This document shows, piece after piece, positions 43,784 to 52,661 of a stretch of DNA of 64,000 nucleotides. A program made the translations under genes and the position numbers. Source of the DNA: Rhodospirillaceae bacterium MC! (GTDB taxonomy: Bacteria > Pseudomonadota > Alphaproteobacteria > MC1); assembly GCA_002632265.1 (NCBI GenBank), contig NQOV01000005.1, forward strand, positions 246 to 64,245, read 5' to 3'. Positions within the stretch are counted from its first letter, which is position 1. Each line of letters begins with the position of its first letter. A model generated the notes under the pieces. The model was given only the letters and a program-made list of their open reading frames with translations, was not told where the DNA came from and searched no databases.

Positions 43784-44545
43784 TTAAGCGATGATAATAT
43801 TAACTCCCATATGTTTAAATGCTTGGATATCTTCACTTTTAATTCCTTGATCAACGATTATCGCTTCGACCTTTTGCCATTCAATGGGAAGATTAAATAA
43901 AACAGAACGCCCTATTTTAGACGAATCCGCCAAGATGTATACCTTTTCCGCACATTCCATCATTGCCTTTTTCACCGAGAGATCTCTTTCTGAATGTTGG
44001 GTAATTCCCACTGTTGGCGACAAAGCCCCAACCGCTAAAAATAACTTATTTGCCGAGATATTACTAAAGAAATTACAGGCTTTTTCCCCTGATGTCGAAA
44101 GGCTTGTCTTAGTGAAAAATCCACCTGATATCATCACATTATTAGTAGCATTATCGCCGATGATTGTGGCAATGTTAATGCTATTGGTAATAATATTCAA
44201 ATCATTCATATGACTAATATTGTTCGCCAATTGGGTTATGGTTGAACCTGAATCTAAAATTGTCAACTCATTGGCACGAACGAACTCGGCGGCCTTTTTT
44301 CCTATTAAGGATTTATTGGCTGGATGTTCGTTGGATTTTCTTAACTTAAGATCATCCTTATTGTTGGCAATAACATACGCTCCACCGTGATATCTTTTTA
44401 ACTTCCCCTCCTTTTCCAATTGGATGAGATCTGTTCTTGCGGTAGCCTCTGTAACTTGAAAAGCCTTTGATATTTCCGATATTTTTATATTAGCATTTTC
44501 ATTTAAAATATCCATAATATTATTTAAGCGGTTTTGTTTTTTCAT
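43784..44545 (-). CDS. DeoR-family sugar-metabolism repressor
   Basis: 253 aa. An N-terminal winged HTH (ISEISKAFQVTEATARTDLIQLEKEGKLKRYHGGA) is followed by a DeoR C-terminal sugar-phosphate sensor domain (ILDSGSTITQLANNI, SGGFFTKTSLSTSG, ILADSSKIGR). The residues used to bind a phosphosugar are present. It lies between the exporter genes and tal, and an operator-like inverted repeat precedes its own -35 box, so autoregulation plus control of tal and the adjacent exporter is likely. Effector unknown, probably a sugar phosphate. Confidence 0.88.
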   Translation of the reverse strand: MKKQNRLNNIMDILNENANIKISEISKAFQVTEATARTDLIQLEKEGKLKRYHGGAYVIANNKDDLKLRKSNEHPANKSLIGKKAAEFVRANELTILDSGSTITQLANNISHMNDLNIITNSINIATIIGDNATNNVMISGGFFTKTSLSTSGEKACNFFSNISANKLFLAVGALSPTVGITQHSERDLSVKKAMMECAEKVYILADSSKIGRSVLFNLPIEWQKVEAIIVDQGIKSEDIQAFKHMGVNIIIA

Positions 44546-44580
44546 AATTTTCCTTTAAATAGGTACTTTCTTTTAAGTAT

Positions 44581-44654
44581 ATTATACGAAATAATCAAAG
44601 GTTTGTCAACAAATTAAAAACAAAACACAAATATAATTTTTGTTTTTACAAATT
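44581..44654 (-). promoter_or_regulatory. deoR promoter (perfect consensus) with operator-like site
   Basis: Minus strand TTGACA (44604-44609), 17 bp, TATAAT (44581-44586). Operator-like inverted repeats ACAAA..TTTGT lie at 44626-44654, upstream of -35. Confidence 0.65.
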
Positions 44655-44668
44655 TCTTTATGTTAAGA

Positions 44669-45964
44669 TTATTTTTGGGAAGTTTTCTTTTTATCCTGCT
44701 TATGCCAATATATTGCGAAGACACTCACAAGCAATATCAACGCTACACTTATGGCAATTGCCGAGACGGTTTGAAAGTTCGTAGATGAGGCCATACGAGA
44801 TGCGGTATAGCTACCAATAACACCACCTAAAGCACCGAGTAATCCTGATAAAGCTCCTGCACTTCCTTTGAAATTCTTACTCATTGAGAGTAAAAATTGA
44901 TTCATTGGGGCGTTTTGTAAGCCCCTAACAAATAGGCATAGACCCATGGGTATGACCAATCCTAAAGGATAACTACCAAAGAAATACACCCCAATCATAA
45001 ACAATATGGAACAAAAAGGCATGATTAGAATAATGATATTAACTGTTTTACTCACACCGAAACGATGAGACATATATATAGCTCCGTTATTACCTGCTAT
45101 CAATCCTATAAACACGGGCATTTGCCATAGGGAATACTGTTCTGGAGTTTGCCCTAGGTTCATCAATAATACAGGAGCACCCGTGATCCATATCATAAAG
45201 CCAAAACTGGCGATACACCCAACCATTGCATAAGCCATAAAGGTTTTATTTTTTGAAAGCATGATCATCCCACGGAACTTAGATAGTAAAGATGTACCCT
45301 TATGACTATAGGGATTTTTTTCCAACTCTGCTTGTTCTTCTACGCTTAATTTATCATATAACTTAGGATTTTTATAGTATTTACGTGCTAACACATCCTT
45401 ATTGGTTTCTGGCATATATAAAATAATTAGCAACAGAGCAAATAACATTAGAATATTATCATAATAAAAGATATTTCGCCAACTTCCTGTAAATTTTAAG
45501 ATATACGCTCCAATTACTGGTCCAAATAAAGGGGCAAGTAAGGAAACATTCGCAGTATATGACATGGCTTTTACTGCTTCTTTATCTTCATAGAATTCAT
45601 TGATGGCACTAAAACCAGACGCACCAATTACCGCCATTGTTGAGCCTGAAAATATACGAGCAATTAAGAGACCTTTCAAATTACTTGTGAATCCGCAATA
45701 AAAATTTGCGATTAGAAACACTATACCGCATATGATAATGGTTATTTTTCTTCCATATTTATCCGATAAAGGGCCAAGAAAAAGTTGACATCCTAACAAA
45801 CCTACTAAGAACATGGTAACCGCCAGTTCTACCGCTCCTTTATCCGTGTTCATATCACGTGCTATATGGCCCATGGCAGGTAAGAAAGCATCGTTACTTA
45901 AGAATACAGTTCCTGCAAATAAAGCTATGAGCCAATAAAATTTGTCATGTAAAAATTTCTTCAT
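44669..45964 (-). CDS. Bcr/CflA-type MFS drug exporter, copy 1
   Basis: 431 aa, twelve predicted helices. The N-terminal AGTVFLSNDAFLPAM and GPLSDKYGRKITI (the MFS motif A loop) plus GASGFSAINEFYEDKEAVKAM and NISLLAPLFGP-type motif C (here NVSLLAPLFGPVIGAYIL) identify the DHA1 Bcr/CflA family of proton-driven exporters. It is one of three tandem paralogues and the only one whose promoter carries the shared operator-like site. Substrate unknown; could export sugars, antibiotics or other small molecules. Confidence 0.88.
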   Translation of the reverse strand: MKKFLHDKFYWLIALFAGTVFLSNDAFLPAMGHIARDMNTDKGAVELAVTMFLVGLLGCQLFLGPLSDKYGRKITIIICGIVFLIANFYCGFTSNLKGLLIARIFSGSTMAVIGASGFSAINEFYEDKEAVKAMSYTANVSLLAPLFGPVIGAYILKFTGSWRNIFYYDNILMLFALLLIILYMPETNKDVLARKYYKNPKLYDKLSVEEQAELEKNPYSHKGTSLLSKFRGMIMLSKNKTFMAYAMVGCIASFGFMIWITGAPVLLMNLGQTPEQYSLWQMPVFIGLIAGNNGAIYMSHRFGVSKTVNIIILIMPFCSILFMIGVYFFGSYPLGLVIPMGLCLFVRGLQNAPMNQFLLSMSKNFKGSAGALSGLLGALGGVIGSYTASRMASSTNFQTVSAIAISVALILLVSVFAIYWHKQDKKKTSQK

Positions 45965-46004
45965 AATTCATACCTTATCTTGTATAAATGGTTTATTTAA
46001 ATAT

Positions 46005-46078
46005 ATTATATGCAATTCTCTTGAGTTTGTCAACAGATTAAAGAAGAATCGCAAATATAATTTTTGCTTTCGCAAATT
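46005..46078 (-). promoter_or_regulatory. MFS copy 1 promoter with operator-like site
   Basis: Minus strand TTGACA (46028-46033), 17 bp, TATAAT (46005-46010): perfect consensus. Inverted repeats GCAAA..TTTGC..GCAAA at 46050-46078 match the deoR-promoter site at 25 of 29 positions, with paired changes that keep symmetry. Confidence 0.7.
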
Positions 46079-46105
46079 TTTTTATGGGTGGGGAGAGTGG
46101 ATATA

Positions 46106-47401
46106 TTAAGGGTTCATATTACGATCTCTTTCATAGTCTTTACGATGCCAATATCTTGCAAGAATCCCAACAAACAAAACCAAAGCCACACTAATCGCAA
46201 CTACTGATATGGTTTGAAAGTTCGTAGCTGACGCCATGCGAGATGCGGTAAAACTACCAAGAACGCTACCTAAACCGCCGAATAATCCTGATAAAGCTCC
46301 AGCACTTCCTTTGAAGTTCTTACTCATTGAGAGTAAGAATTGATTCATGGGGGCATTTTGTAAGCCACTAAAGAGTAAATATATTGTCATGGGTACAACC
46401 ATTCCTAAAGGATAACTACCATAAAACCATGCTCCAATCATAAACAATATGGAACAAAAAGGCATGATTAAGGTAATGATATTAACGGTTTTACCAACGC
46501 CAAAACGTTGAGCCATATACATAGCTCCGTTGTTGCCGACCATAACTCCTATAAAAACAGGGAATTGCCATAGGGAATATTCTTCTGGCGTTTGCCCTAA
46601 ATTCATCAATAAAACAGGCGATCCTGTGATCCATATGAGCCAGCCAAAACTAATAATACAACCGATCATTGAATAAGCCATAAAAGTCCTGTTCTTTGAT
46701 AACATAACCATGCCACGGAATTTCATCAGTAAAGATTCGCCCTTATGGGGATTTTTTTCTAACTCTGATTGTTCTTCTGTGCTTAATTTATCATATAACT
46801 TAGGATTTTTCTGATATTTACGTGCTAACACATCCCTATTGGTTTCTGGCATATATAATAGAATTAATAACATAACAACCAACATCAAAATATTATCATA
46901 ATAAAAGATATTTCGCCAATTTCCTGTAAACTTCAAGATATAAGCTCCAATGGCAGGACCAAATAAGGGAGCGAGTAAGGAAATGTTGGCGGTGTATGAC
47001 ATGGCTTTTACCGCTTCTTTTTCTTCGTAAAATTCATTTATGGCACTATAGCCAGAGGCCCCAATTACCGCCATTGTTGAACCTGAAAAGATACGAGCAA
47101 TTAGTAAGCCTGTTAAACTGCTTGTATATCCACAATAAAAATTCGAAACTAAAAACATTAAACCACATGCTAAAATGGTGGTTTTTCTTCCGTATTTATC
47201 TGATAGGGGTCCCATAAAAAGCTGAAAAATTAACGCACCTGCTTCAAACATAGTAACCGCCAATTCTACAGATCCTTTATAAATGCCCATATCACGTGCT
47301 ATAGTATCCATAGCAGGCAAAAAAGTATCGTTACTTAAAAATACAGTCCCTGCAAAAAAAGCTATTAAAAGATAAAATTTATTATGTAAAAAATTCTTCA
47401 T
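46106..47401 (-). CDS. Bcr/CflA-type MFS drug exporter, copy 2
   Basis: 431 aa, twelve helices, closely similar over its full length to copies 1 and 3 (shared blocks GPLSDKYGRKTTI, RIFSGSTMAVIGASGYSAINEFYEEKEAVKAM, LRNIFYYDN-like region, QNAPMNQFLLSMSKNFKGSAGALSGL). The C-terminus is ERDRNMNP. No clear -35/-10 pair lies upstream; palindromic array H fills that gap, so it may be read from copy 3 or from a weak promoter. Function is assigned only at family level. Confidence 0.87.
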   Translation of the reverse strand: MKNFLHNKFYLLIAFFAGTVFLSNDTFLPAMDTIARDMGIYKGSVELAVTMFEAGALIFQLFMGPLSDKYGRKTTILACGLMFLVSNFYCGYTSSLTGLLIARIFSGSTMAVIGASGYSAINEFYEEKEAVKAMSYTANISLLAPLFGPAIGAYILKFTGNWRNIFYYDNILMLVVMLLILLYMPETNRDVLARKYQKNPKLYDKLSTEEQSELEKNPHKGESLLMKFRGMVMLSKNRTFMAYSMIGCIISFGWLIWITGSPVLLMNLGQTPEEYSLWQFPVFIGVMVGNNGAMYMAQRFGVGKTVNIITLIMPFCSILFMIGAWFYGSYPLGMVVPMTIYLLFSGLQNAPMNQFLLSMSKNFKGSAGALSGLFGGLGSVLGSFTASRMASATNFQTISVVAISVALVLFVGILARYWHRKDYERDRNMNP

Positions 47402-47449
47402 AATTTAACTCCCACACATTTTTTCTTAGGATGATATTTATTATTCAAG

Positions 47450-47729
47450 CCCCCACTTAAAACCGCCGAATGAGTGCTTTTTCCTGCTCCACAACCCAAG
47501 GGGTGGGAAAAAGTGCTTAGTCAGTGTCCTTAAGTGGGGCGACGTGTACTTACACGCCTACATAAGCCCCGCTTAAGAACGCTGAATGAGTGCTTTTTCC
47601 TGCTCCACAACCCAAGGGGTGGGAAAAAGTGCTTAGTCAGCGTTCTTAAGTGGGGCGACGTGTACTTACACGCCTACATAAGCCCCGCTTAAGGACGCTG
47701 AATGAGTGCTTTTTCACATCCCGCCCCTT
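47450..47729. repeat. Array H of nested palindromic elements (2.5 units of 116 bp)
   Basis: Two full units (starting 47500 and 47616) plus the right half of another (from 47450). Arms GGTGGGAAAAAGTGCTTAGT and ATGAGTGCTTTTTCCTGCTC; inner stem TTAAGTGGGGC / GCCCCGCTTAA; apical hairpin CGTGTA-CT-TACACG; 3' bulge CCTACATAAG. It ends at the stop codon of MFS copy 3 (47730). Confidence 0.88.
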
Positions 47730-49031
47730 TTAGGATTCTGTTTGGGAGTTAAGCTGTTGCTCATTATCTTTGCGACGCCAATATCTTGCTAAGATACCAA
47801 CGAATAAGATTAAGGCTACACTAATGGAAATTGCTGATACTGTTTGCAAATTCGTAGATGAGGCCATTAGAGATGCGGTATAACTTCCGATTACGCTACC
47901 TAAACCTGCGATCAATCCTGATAAAGCTCCTGCACTTCCTTTGAAATTATTGCTCATTGAGAGTAGGAATTGATTAATTGGAGCATTTTGTAAGCCTCTG
48001 AATATTAGATATATGGTCATGGGTATTACTAAGCCTAAGGGACTGTTACTGAAGAAATATACTCCTATCATAAACAATATGGAACAAAAAGGCACGGTTA
48101 GAGTTATGAAATTCACTGTTTTATCTACACCGAAACGTTGGGACATATATATCGCTCCGTTATTTCCTGCGATCAAGCCGATAAACACGGGAAATTGCCA
48201 TAGGGAATATTGCTCTGGTGTTTGCCCTAGATTCATTAATAGCACTGGCGATCCTGTGATCCATATCATAAAGCCAAAGCTGGCGATACAACCAACCATT
48301 GAATACGCCATAAAGGTCCTATTTTTTGATAACATAATCATACCACGAAACTTGGCTAGTAAAGATGTACCATGATTGGAATTATTTTCCAACTCTGCTC
48401 GCTCTTCGATAGTTAATTTATTATATAATTTAGGATTTTTCTGATATTTACGCATTATCACATCCTTATTAGTTTCTGGCATGTATAAAATAATTAGTAA
48501 CATGACAAATAACATTGCAATATTATCGTAATAGAAGATATTTCGCCAATTTCCTGTAAATTTCAAGATGTATGCTCCAATTACTGGCCCGAATAAGGGA
48601 GCAAGTAAGGAAATGTTTGCAGCGTATGACATGGCTTTTACTGCTTCTTTATCTTCATAGAATTCATTTATGGCACTAAAACCAGACGCACCAATTACCG
48701 CCATTGTTGAGCCTGAAAATACACGAGCTATTAGTAAACCTGTTAAATTGCTTGTGTATCCACAGTAAAAATTCGAAATTAAAAACACTACGCCACATGC
48801 TATAATGGTTGTTTTTCTTCCGTATTTATCTGATAAGGGACCCATAAAAAGCTGAAGTACTAAAGATCCTGTTACAAATAAGGTTACTGCCAATTCTATC
48901 GAGCCTTTATCTGTGTGCATATCAGTTGCTATAATATCCATAGCGGGTAAAAAAGCATCATTACTTAGAAATACAGTTCCTGCAAATATGGCTATTAGCC
49001 AATAAAAATTATTATGTAAAAACTTTTTCAT
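47730..49031 (-). CDS. Bcr/CflA-type MFS drug exporter, copy 3
   Basis: 433 aa, first gene of the tandem trio in transcription order. The same family blocks are present (SNDAFLPAMDIIATDMHTD, GPLSDKYGRKTTI, GASGFSAINEFYEDKEAVKAMSYAAN). The extra C-terminal tail ends in SQTES. It has its own promoter (49066-49094). All three copies keep intact frames and core motifs, so none is an obvious pseudogene. Confidence 0.88.
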   Translation of the reverse strand: MKKFLHNNFYWLIAIFAGTVFLSNDAFLPAMDIIATDMHTDKGSIELAVTLFVTGSLVLQLFMGPLSDKYGRKTTIIACGVVFLISNFYCGYTSNLTGLLIARVFSGSTMAVIGASGFSAINEFYEDKEAVKAMSYAANISLLAPLFGPVIGAYILKFTGNWRNIFYYDNIAMLFVMLLIILYMPETNKDVIMRKYQKNPKLYNKLTIEERAELENNSNHGTSLLAKFRGMIMLSKNRTFMAYSMVGCIASFGFMIWITGSPVLLMNLGQTPEQYSLWQFPVFIGLIAGNNGAIYMSQRFGVDKTVNFITLTVPFCSILFMIGVYFFSNSPLGLVIPMTIYLIFRGLQNAPINQFLLSMSNNFKGSAGALSGLIAGLGSVIGSYTASLMASSTNLQTVSAISISVALILFVGILARYWRRKDNEQQLNSQTES

Positions 49032-49065
49032 GATATACCTCTCCGTTAATAAACTCTTAATTTAT

Positions 49066-49094
49066 ATAATGAACTTTTTTTACGACATTGTCAA
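49066..49094 (-). promoter_or_regulatory. Promoter of MFS copy 3
   Basis: Minus strand TTGACA, 17 bp, CATTAT. The operator-like site of the other promoters is not present here. Confidence 0.55.
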
Positions 49095-49219
49095 CAATAA
49101 AATTCATTATTTTATATCATAAAACAAATCTAAAAAAAATTTATATTGATATATTCAAATTCTATGTTATTATGAGAATATAATACAAATTTTTACAGAC
49201 ATAAGCTCATGGATTCCCA

Positions 49220-49921
49220 ATGGTACAAAAAACAAATTTTAGCGGTAGAAGTAAACACATAAAAGTAAAAACCGCAAAAGGGAGAAGATTATCTTCCACA
49301 AGATGGCTACAACGTCAATTAAATGACCCTTACGTACAAGAGGCTAAAAGAATGGGCTATCGCTCTCGTGCTGCCTTTAAGTTGACAGAGTTGGACGATA
49401 GATTTAAACTCTTTAAAAAAGGTCAAGTGGTGGTTGATCTTGGTTGTGCTCCTGGTGGTTGGACGCAAATTGTTGTTGATAGAATCCAACCCTTAAAGTT
49501 TGACGGTTACGCCGTCGGCATCGATCTTCAAGAAATGGAAGATCTCGCAGGAGCTACGCTCATTACATCGGATTTCACATCCGATGACGGCTTGCGATTG
49601 TTAAGCGAGGCCATAAATGGACGTGAAGTTGATGTAGTAATCTCCGATATGGCCCCTAAAAATAGCGGCCATCCCCCTACAGATCATTTACGCATTATGG
49701 GATTAGCAGAAATGGCTTACTATTTCGCCAAAGATGTCTTAAAACCTGGTGGGCATTTTTTAGCAAAAGTCCTACAAGGGGGAACAGAAAGCGACCTCTT
49801 AACGGAACTTAAAACCAACTTCACAGTAGTAAAACACGCCAAACCAGAGGCCAGCCGTAAAGATTCTAAAGAAATGTATGTGCTAGCCATGAACTTCAAA
49901 GGTAAAGAACGTGAAAAATAA
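49220..49921 (+). CDS. rlmE: 23S rRNA (uridine-2'-O-)-methyltransferase
   Basis: 233 aa FtsJ/RrmJ family, methylating U2552 in the A-loop of 23S rRNA. The catalytic K-D-K-E set is visible: Lys in RSRAAFKL, Asp in VVISDMAPK, Lys in FLAKVLQGG, and Glu near EASRKDSKEMY. The SAM motif is VVDLGCAPGGWTQ. A 30-aa basic N-terminal extension precedes the core, as in other alphaproteobacteria. It converges with the acyltransferase gene, the stops being 1 bp apart. Confidence 0.95.
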   Translation: MVQKTNFSGRSKHIKVKTAKGRRLSSTRWLQRQLNDPYVQEAKRMGYRSRAAFKLTELDDRFKLFKKGQVVVDLGCAPGGWTQIVVDRIQPLKFDGYAVGIDLQEMEDLAGATLITSDFTSDDGLRLLSEAINGREVDVVISDMAPKNSGHPPTDHLRIMGLAEMAYYFAKDVLKPGGHFLAKVLQGGTESDLLTELKTNFTVVKHAKPEASRKDSKEMYVLAMNFKGKEREK

Positions 49922-49922
49922 A

Positions 49923-50897
49923 CTAATAATTTTTATGCAATAATTTTGATTCTATCAAGTGCCAGCTCAAAGATGATAATATTAAAATTAACCCTGTTGA
50001 AATTAGTAGGCCGACCATATAATTTTGAAAGAAACCCAGCATTACCAACATTTGCATTAAAGGAAAATGTATAACATAAATTCCATATGACGGGTCGCCA
50101 ATTCGTTTATGAATACTAACATGTTTAAGTTGAAAAGCCACTATATAGATGAAAGCTCCCACAACAAATGGGTAGATAAAATATACATGTGATGTATAAT
50201 ACAACAAAGGAAGTATTAAAATTAAATATACTGGCTTTAAAAAGTTAAATTTATAAAAATTAAAGAATGCTCCAACCATAAAAAATACTAATGTTTGTGG
50301 TAATTGAACGAGATAATGGGAATTTAAAGCGTAATGAGTTATTAAATACTTAGTAAGATAATAGCATAATATGGACGCCACCATTAACAGAATCGTTAAA
50401 TATTTCTTATTGATATATCGGGCAAAGATACCATAAATTATCGGCACAGATATATAAAACATAACTTCTACTTTAATTGTCCATAACGCTCCATTAACCG
50501 ACGGTATGACACCATGAATAAATAATTGCGGTAAAGATGGCTGTAACCAGTTTAAAAATATCAAATTATAAAATAAATATTTTCCTGCTCCTGCTTGTAT
50601 ATAGCTAACAAAACCGTCCGAATAATGAATATAGCCAACTACAAACATCAAGACAATGATCATAAAATATAAGGGATATATCCTTAAAAATCTAGATTTT
50701 GCATAGATTCGTAAGCTCTTAGGTTTCAGATAACTTTTAACAATTAAATAGCCACTAATAACAAAGAATCCCCTCACTGCAAACTCACCAGGAAAATAAT
50801 TCCAAAAGGGCATATTACCGCCTAAATACCCCATATGATAATAAAATACAGAAAGAGCTAAGATTATTCTCAATAGATTAAAGTTATTTTTTACCAT
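49923..50897 (-). CDS. Acyltransferase 3 family membrane protein (OafA-like)
   Basis: 324 aa, about ten hydrophobic helices. FNLLRIILALSVFYYHMGYLGG contains the conserved active-site His, and RGFFVISGYLIVKSY is the second family motif, followed by KSRFLRIYPLY. This family moves acetyl or other acyl groups onto surface sugars such as O-antigen or peptidoglycan across the inner membrane. It lacks the SGNH domain of full OafA. Convergent with rlmE, no spacer for a terminator. Acceptor unknown. Confidence 0.87.
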   Translation of the reverse strand: MVKNNFNLLRIILALSVFYYHMGYLGGNMPFWNYFPGEFAVRGFFVISGYLIVKSYLKPKSLRIYAKSRFLRIYPLYFMIIVLMFVVGYIHYSDGFVSYIQAGAGKYLFYNLIFLNWLQPSLPQLFIHGVIPSVNGALWTIKVEVMFYISVPIIYGIFARYINKKYLTILLMVASILCYYLTKYLITHYALNSHYLVQLPQTLVFFMVGAFFNFYKFNFLKPVYLILILPLLYYTSHVYFIYPFVVGAFIYIVAFQLKHVSIHKRIGDPSYGIYVIHFPLMQMLVMLGFFQNYMVGLLISTGLILILSSLSWHLIESKLLHKNY

Positions 50898-50959
50898 AAA
50901 AGCTTATATCCTCCCAATTATTTTTCTAAGGTTCTTTATTTTAAGATTCTATAGTAAAA

Positions 50960-52219
50960 TTATTTCTTTTTAGCTTTCTTTTCCTTTGGCTGTTCTGCTA
51001 ACTGCTCATCCATTAGATCGCCTGTTGTTTCGTCAGATTTGGCTGATGTGGATTTGCTCGCAGTTTTCTCGCTCTTCTCACTCTTTTCGCCTTTCTCACC
51101 TTTCTCATTCTTATCACTTTTCTCGCTCTTGTCAGCTAACTTCTTATCGGCTGATTTCTTATCGGCGATTTTCTGCTCGGCGATTGCCTTATCTTCGGCT
51201 AAAGCTTTAGTGCCTTTGGTTTTGCCGTTGGTGGGAATGCCAGAGTTTTCTCGAATGATATTTTCGATCTCTTCGGCGATGTCAGGATGTTCTACCAAGT
51301 ATTGCTTGGAATTTTCTCGCCCTTGTCCTATGCGAGTATCCTTATATGAATACCAACTGCCTGATTTTTCCACAACGCCAGCGGCCTCGCCTAAATCTAG
51401 CAACTCGCCAGTTTTCGAGATTCCCTCGTTATACATGATATCGAATTTAACTTCCTTAAATGGTGGAGCTACCTTATTTTTAACTACCTTAACTTTAGTA
51501 CTATTTCCCACCACATCATCACGATCTTTAACCGCACCAATACGGCGGATATCCAAACGGACAGAAGAATAGAACTTTAAAGAGTTACCGCCTGTAGTAG
51601 TTTCAGGATTCCCAAACATCACACCAATTTTCATGCGAATCTGATTAATAAAGATCACTAAACAATTGGATCTTGAAACCGATGAAGTAAGTTTTCGCAA
51701 AGCCTGACTCATTAAGCGAGCTTGCAAGCCCATTTTAAGCTCGCCCATTTCCCCTTCTAGTTCGTCCTTAGGCACTAAAGCGGCCACCGAATCGACCACA
51801 AGAACATCGATAGCACCAGAACGCACTAAAGTATCAGTTATCTCTAAAGCCTGCTCGCCATGATCAGGTTGAGAAACTAGCAGATCATCAATATTTACCC
51901 CAATTTTTGAGGCATAACTAGGATCTAACGCATGCTCCATATCAACAAAGGCACATGTTCCGCCTGTTTTCTGTGCTTCGGCTATCACATGTAGGGTTAA
52001 GGTGGTTTTACCCGAGCTTTCTGGCCCGTAGATTTCAACCACACGTCCTTTAGGTAATCCGCCGATTCCCAAGCCGATATCCAAAGATAAAGAGCCAGTA
52101 GATACAACATCTATACCATCAATGGCAATCTTGTTTTCGCCAAGTTTTTTAACCGTTCCCTTACCGAAATTACGATCAATTTGTGCCATTGCCGCATCTA
52201 GTGCTTTTGATTTATCCAT
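50960..52219 (-). CDS. recA: Recombinase RecA with long charged C-terminal tail
   Basis: 419 aa from the start I prefer ([21 protein letters not shown]), which has a Shine-Dalgarno (AAAGAGAAC) and matches the usual N-terminus; an in-frame ATG 39 bp upstream lacks one. Walker [10 protein letters not shown], Walker [13 protein letters not shown], loop L1 [12 protein letters not shown] and loop L2 ([11 protein letters not shown]) are intact. RecA normally ends near residue 350 with a short acidic tail. Here about 80 extra residues of Lys/Glu/Ser/Asp low complexity ([18 protein letters not shown]...) follow, ending KAKKK. Filament activity should be normal; the tail's effect is unknown. Confidence 0.94.
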   Translation of the reverse strand: MDKSKALDAAMAQIDRNFGKGTVKKLGENKIAIDGIDVVSTGSLSLDIGLGIGGLPKGRVVEIYGPESSGKTTLTLHVIAEAQKTGGTCAFVDMEHALDPSYASKIGVNIDDLLVSQPDHGEQALEITDTLVRSGAIDVLVVDSVAALVPKDELEGEMGELKMGLQARLMSQALRKLTSSVSRSNCLVIFINQIRMKIGVMFGNPETTTGGNSLKFYSSVRLDIRRIGAVKDRDDVVGNSTKVKVVKNKVAPPFKEVKFDIMYNEGISKTGELLDLGEAAGVVEKSGSWYSYKDTRIGQGRENSKQYLVEHPDIAEEIENIIRENSGIPTNGKTKGTKALAEDKAIAEQKIADKKSADKKLADKSEKSDKNEKGEKGEKSEKSEKTASKSTSAKSDETTGDLMDEQLAEQPKEKKAKKK

Positions 52220-52495
52220 TTTGATGTTCTCTTTCTCTCTTAATAATTCGTATTGCATTATGTTGAATACTCAAATCTTACCACTAATTTTAAGGCTAAT
52301 TTACATTATAATGTAAAAATAATGTAAAAAATCTCATATTAATTTTTTGATTTAAGCCCTTTCATTATCTATGTATATTAAAACAAAATTAATAATTTTT
52401 TGCAACAACTTTTTTTTTTATGTTTACAAAGCTATAAATATTAACTATAATATTCTTTAAATCGATATACTCTTACAAGTATGAAATAAATGTTT

Positions 52496-52510
52496 GTTCG
52501 ATTTATGTTC
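52496..52510. promoter_or_regulatory. Candidate alphaproteobacterial LexA (SOS) box
   Basis: GTTC-N7-GTTC exactly (GTTCGATTTATGTTC), the alphaproteobacterial LexA operator form. It lies in the 442-bp recA-rodZ divergent gap, about 275 bp from recA and followed directly by TATAAT on the + strand. A/T-rich context makes chance matches possible. The rest of the gap shows no gene. Confidence 0.4.
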
Positions 52511-52661
52511 TTATAATATTCTAAAATAGAACATAATGCAAGCTTTATTTTAACAAATTTAGTAAAAATTAACTTGTGGCGTGTATAATATGTAGAATTT
52601 TAAACATAAAATATTGTTTTAATTGAATATAGTTTAACTAGTAACTTAAGAGACATAGCTC

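Noticed and set aside
49209-49262. 16-codon upstream ORF overlapping the rlmE start
   Set aside because: No Shine-Dalgarno and very short; likely chance.
51039-51572. 177-aa Ser/Phe-rich plus-strand ORF
   Set aside because: Antisense shadow of the repetitive recA tail and 3' half.
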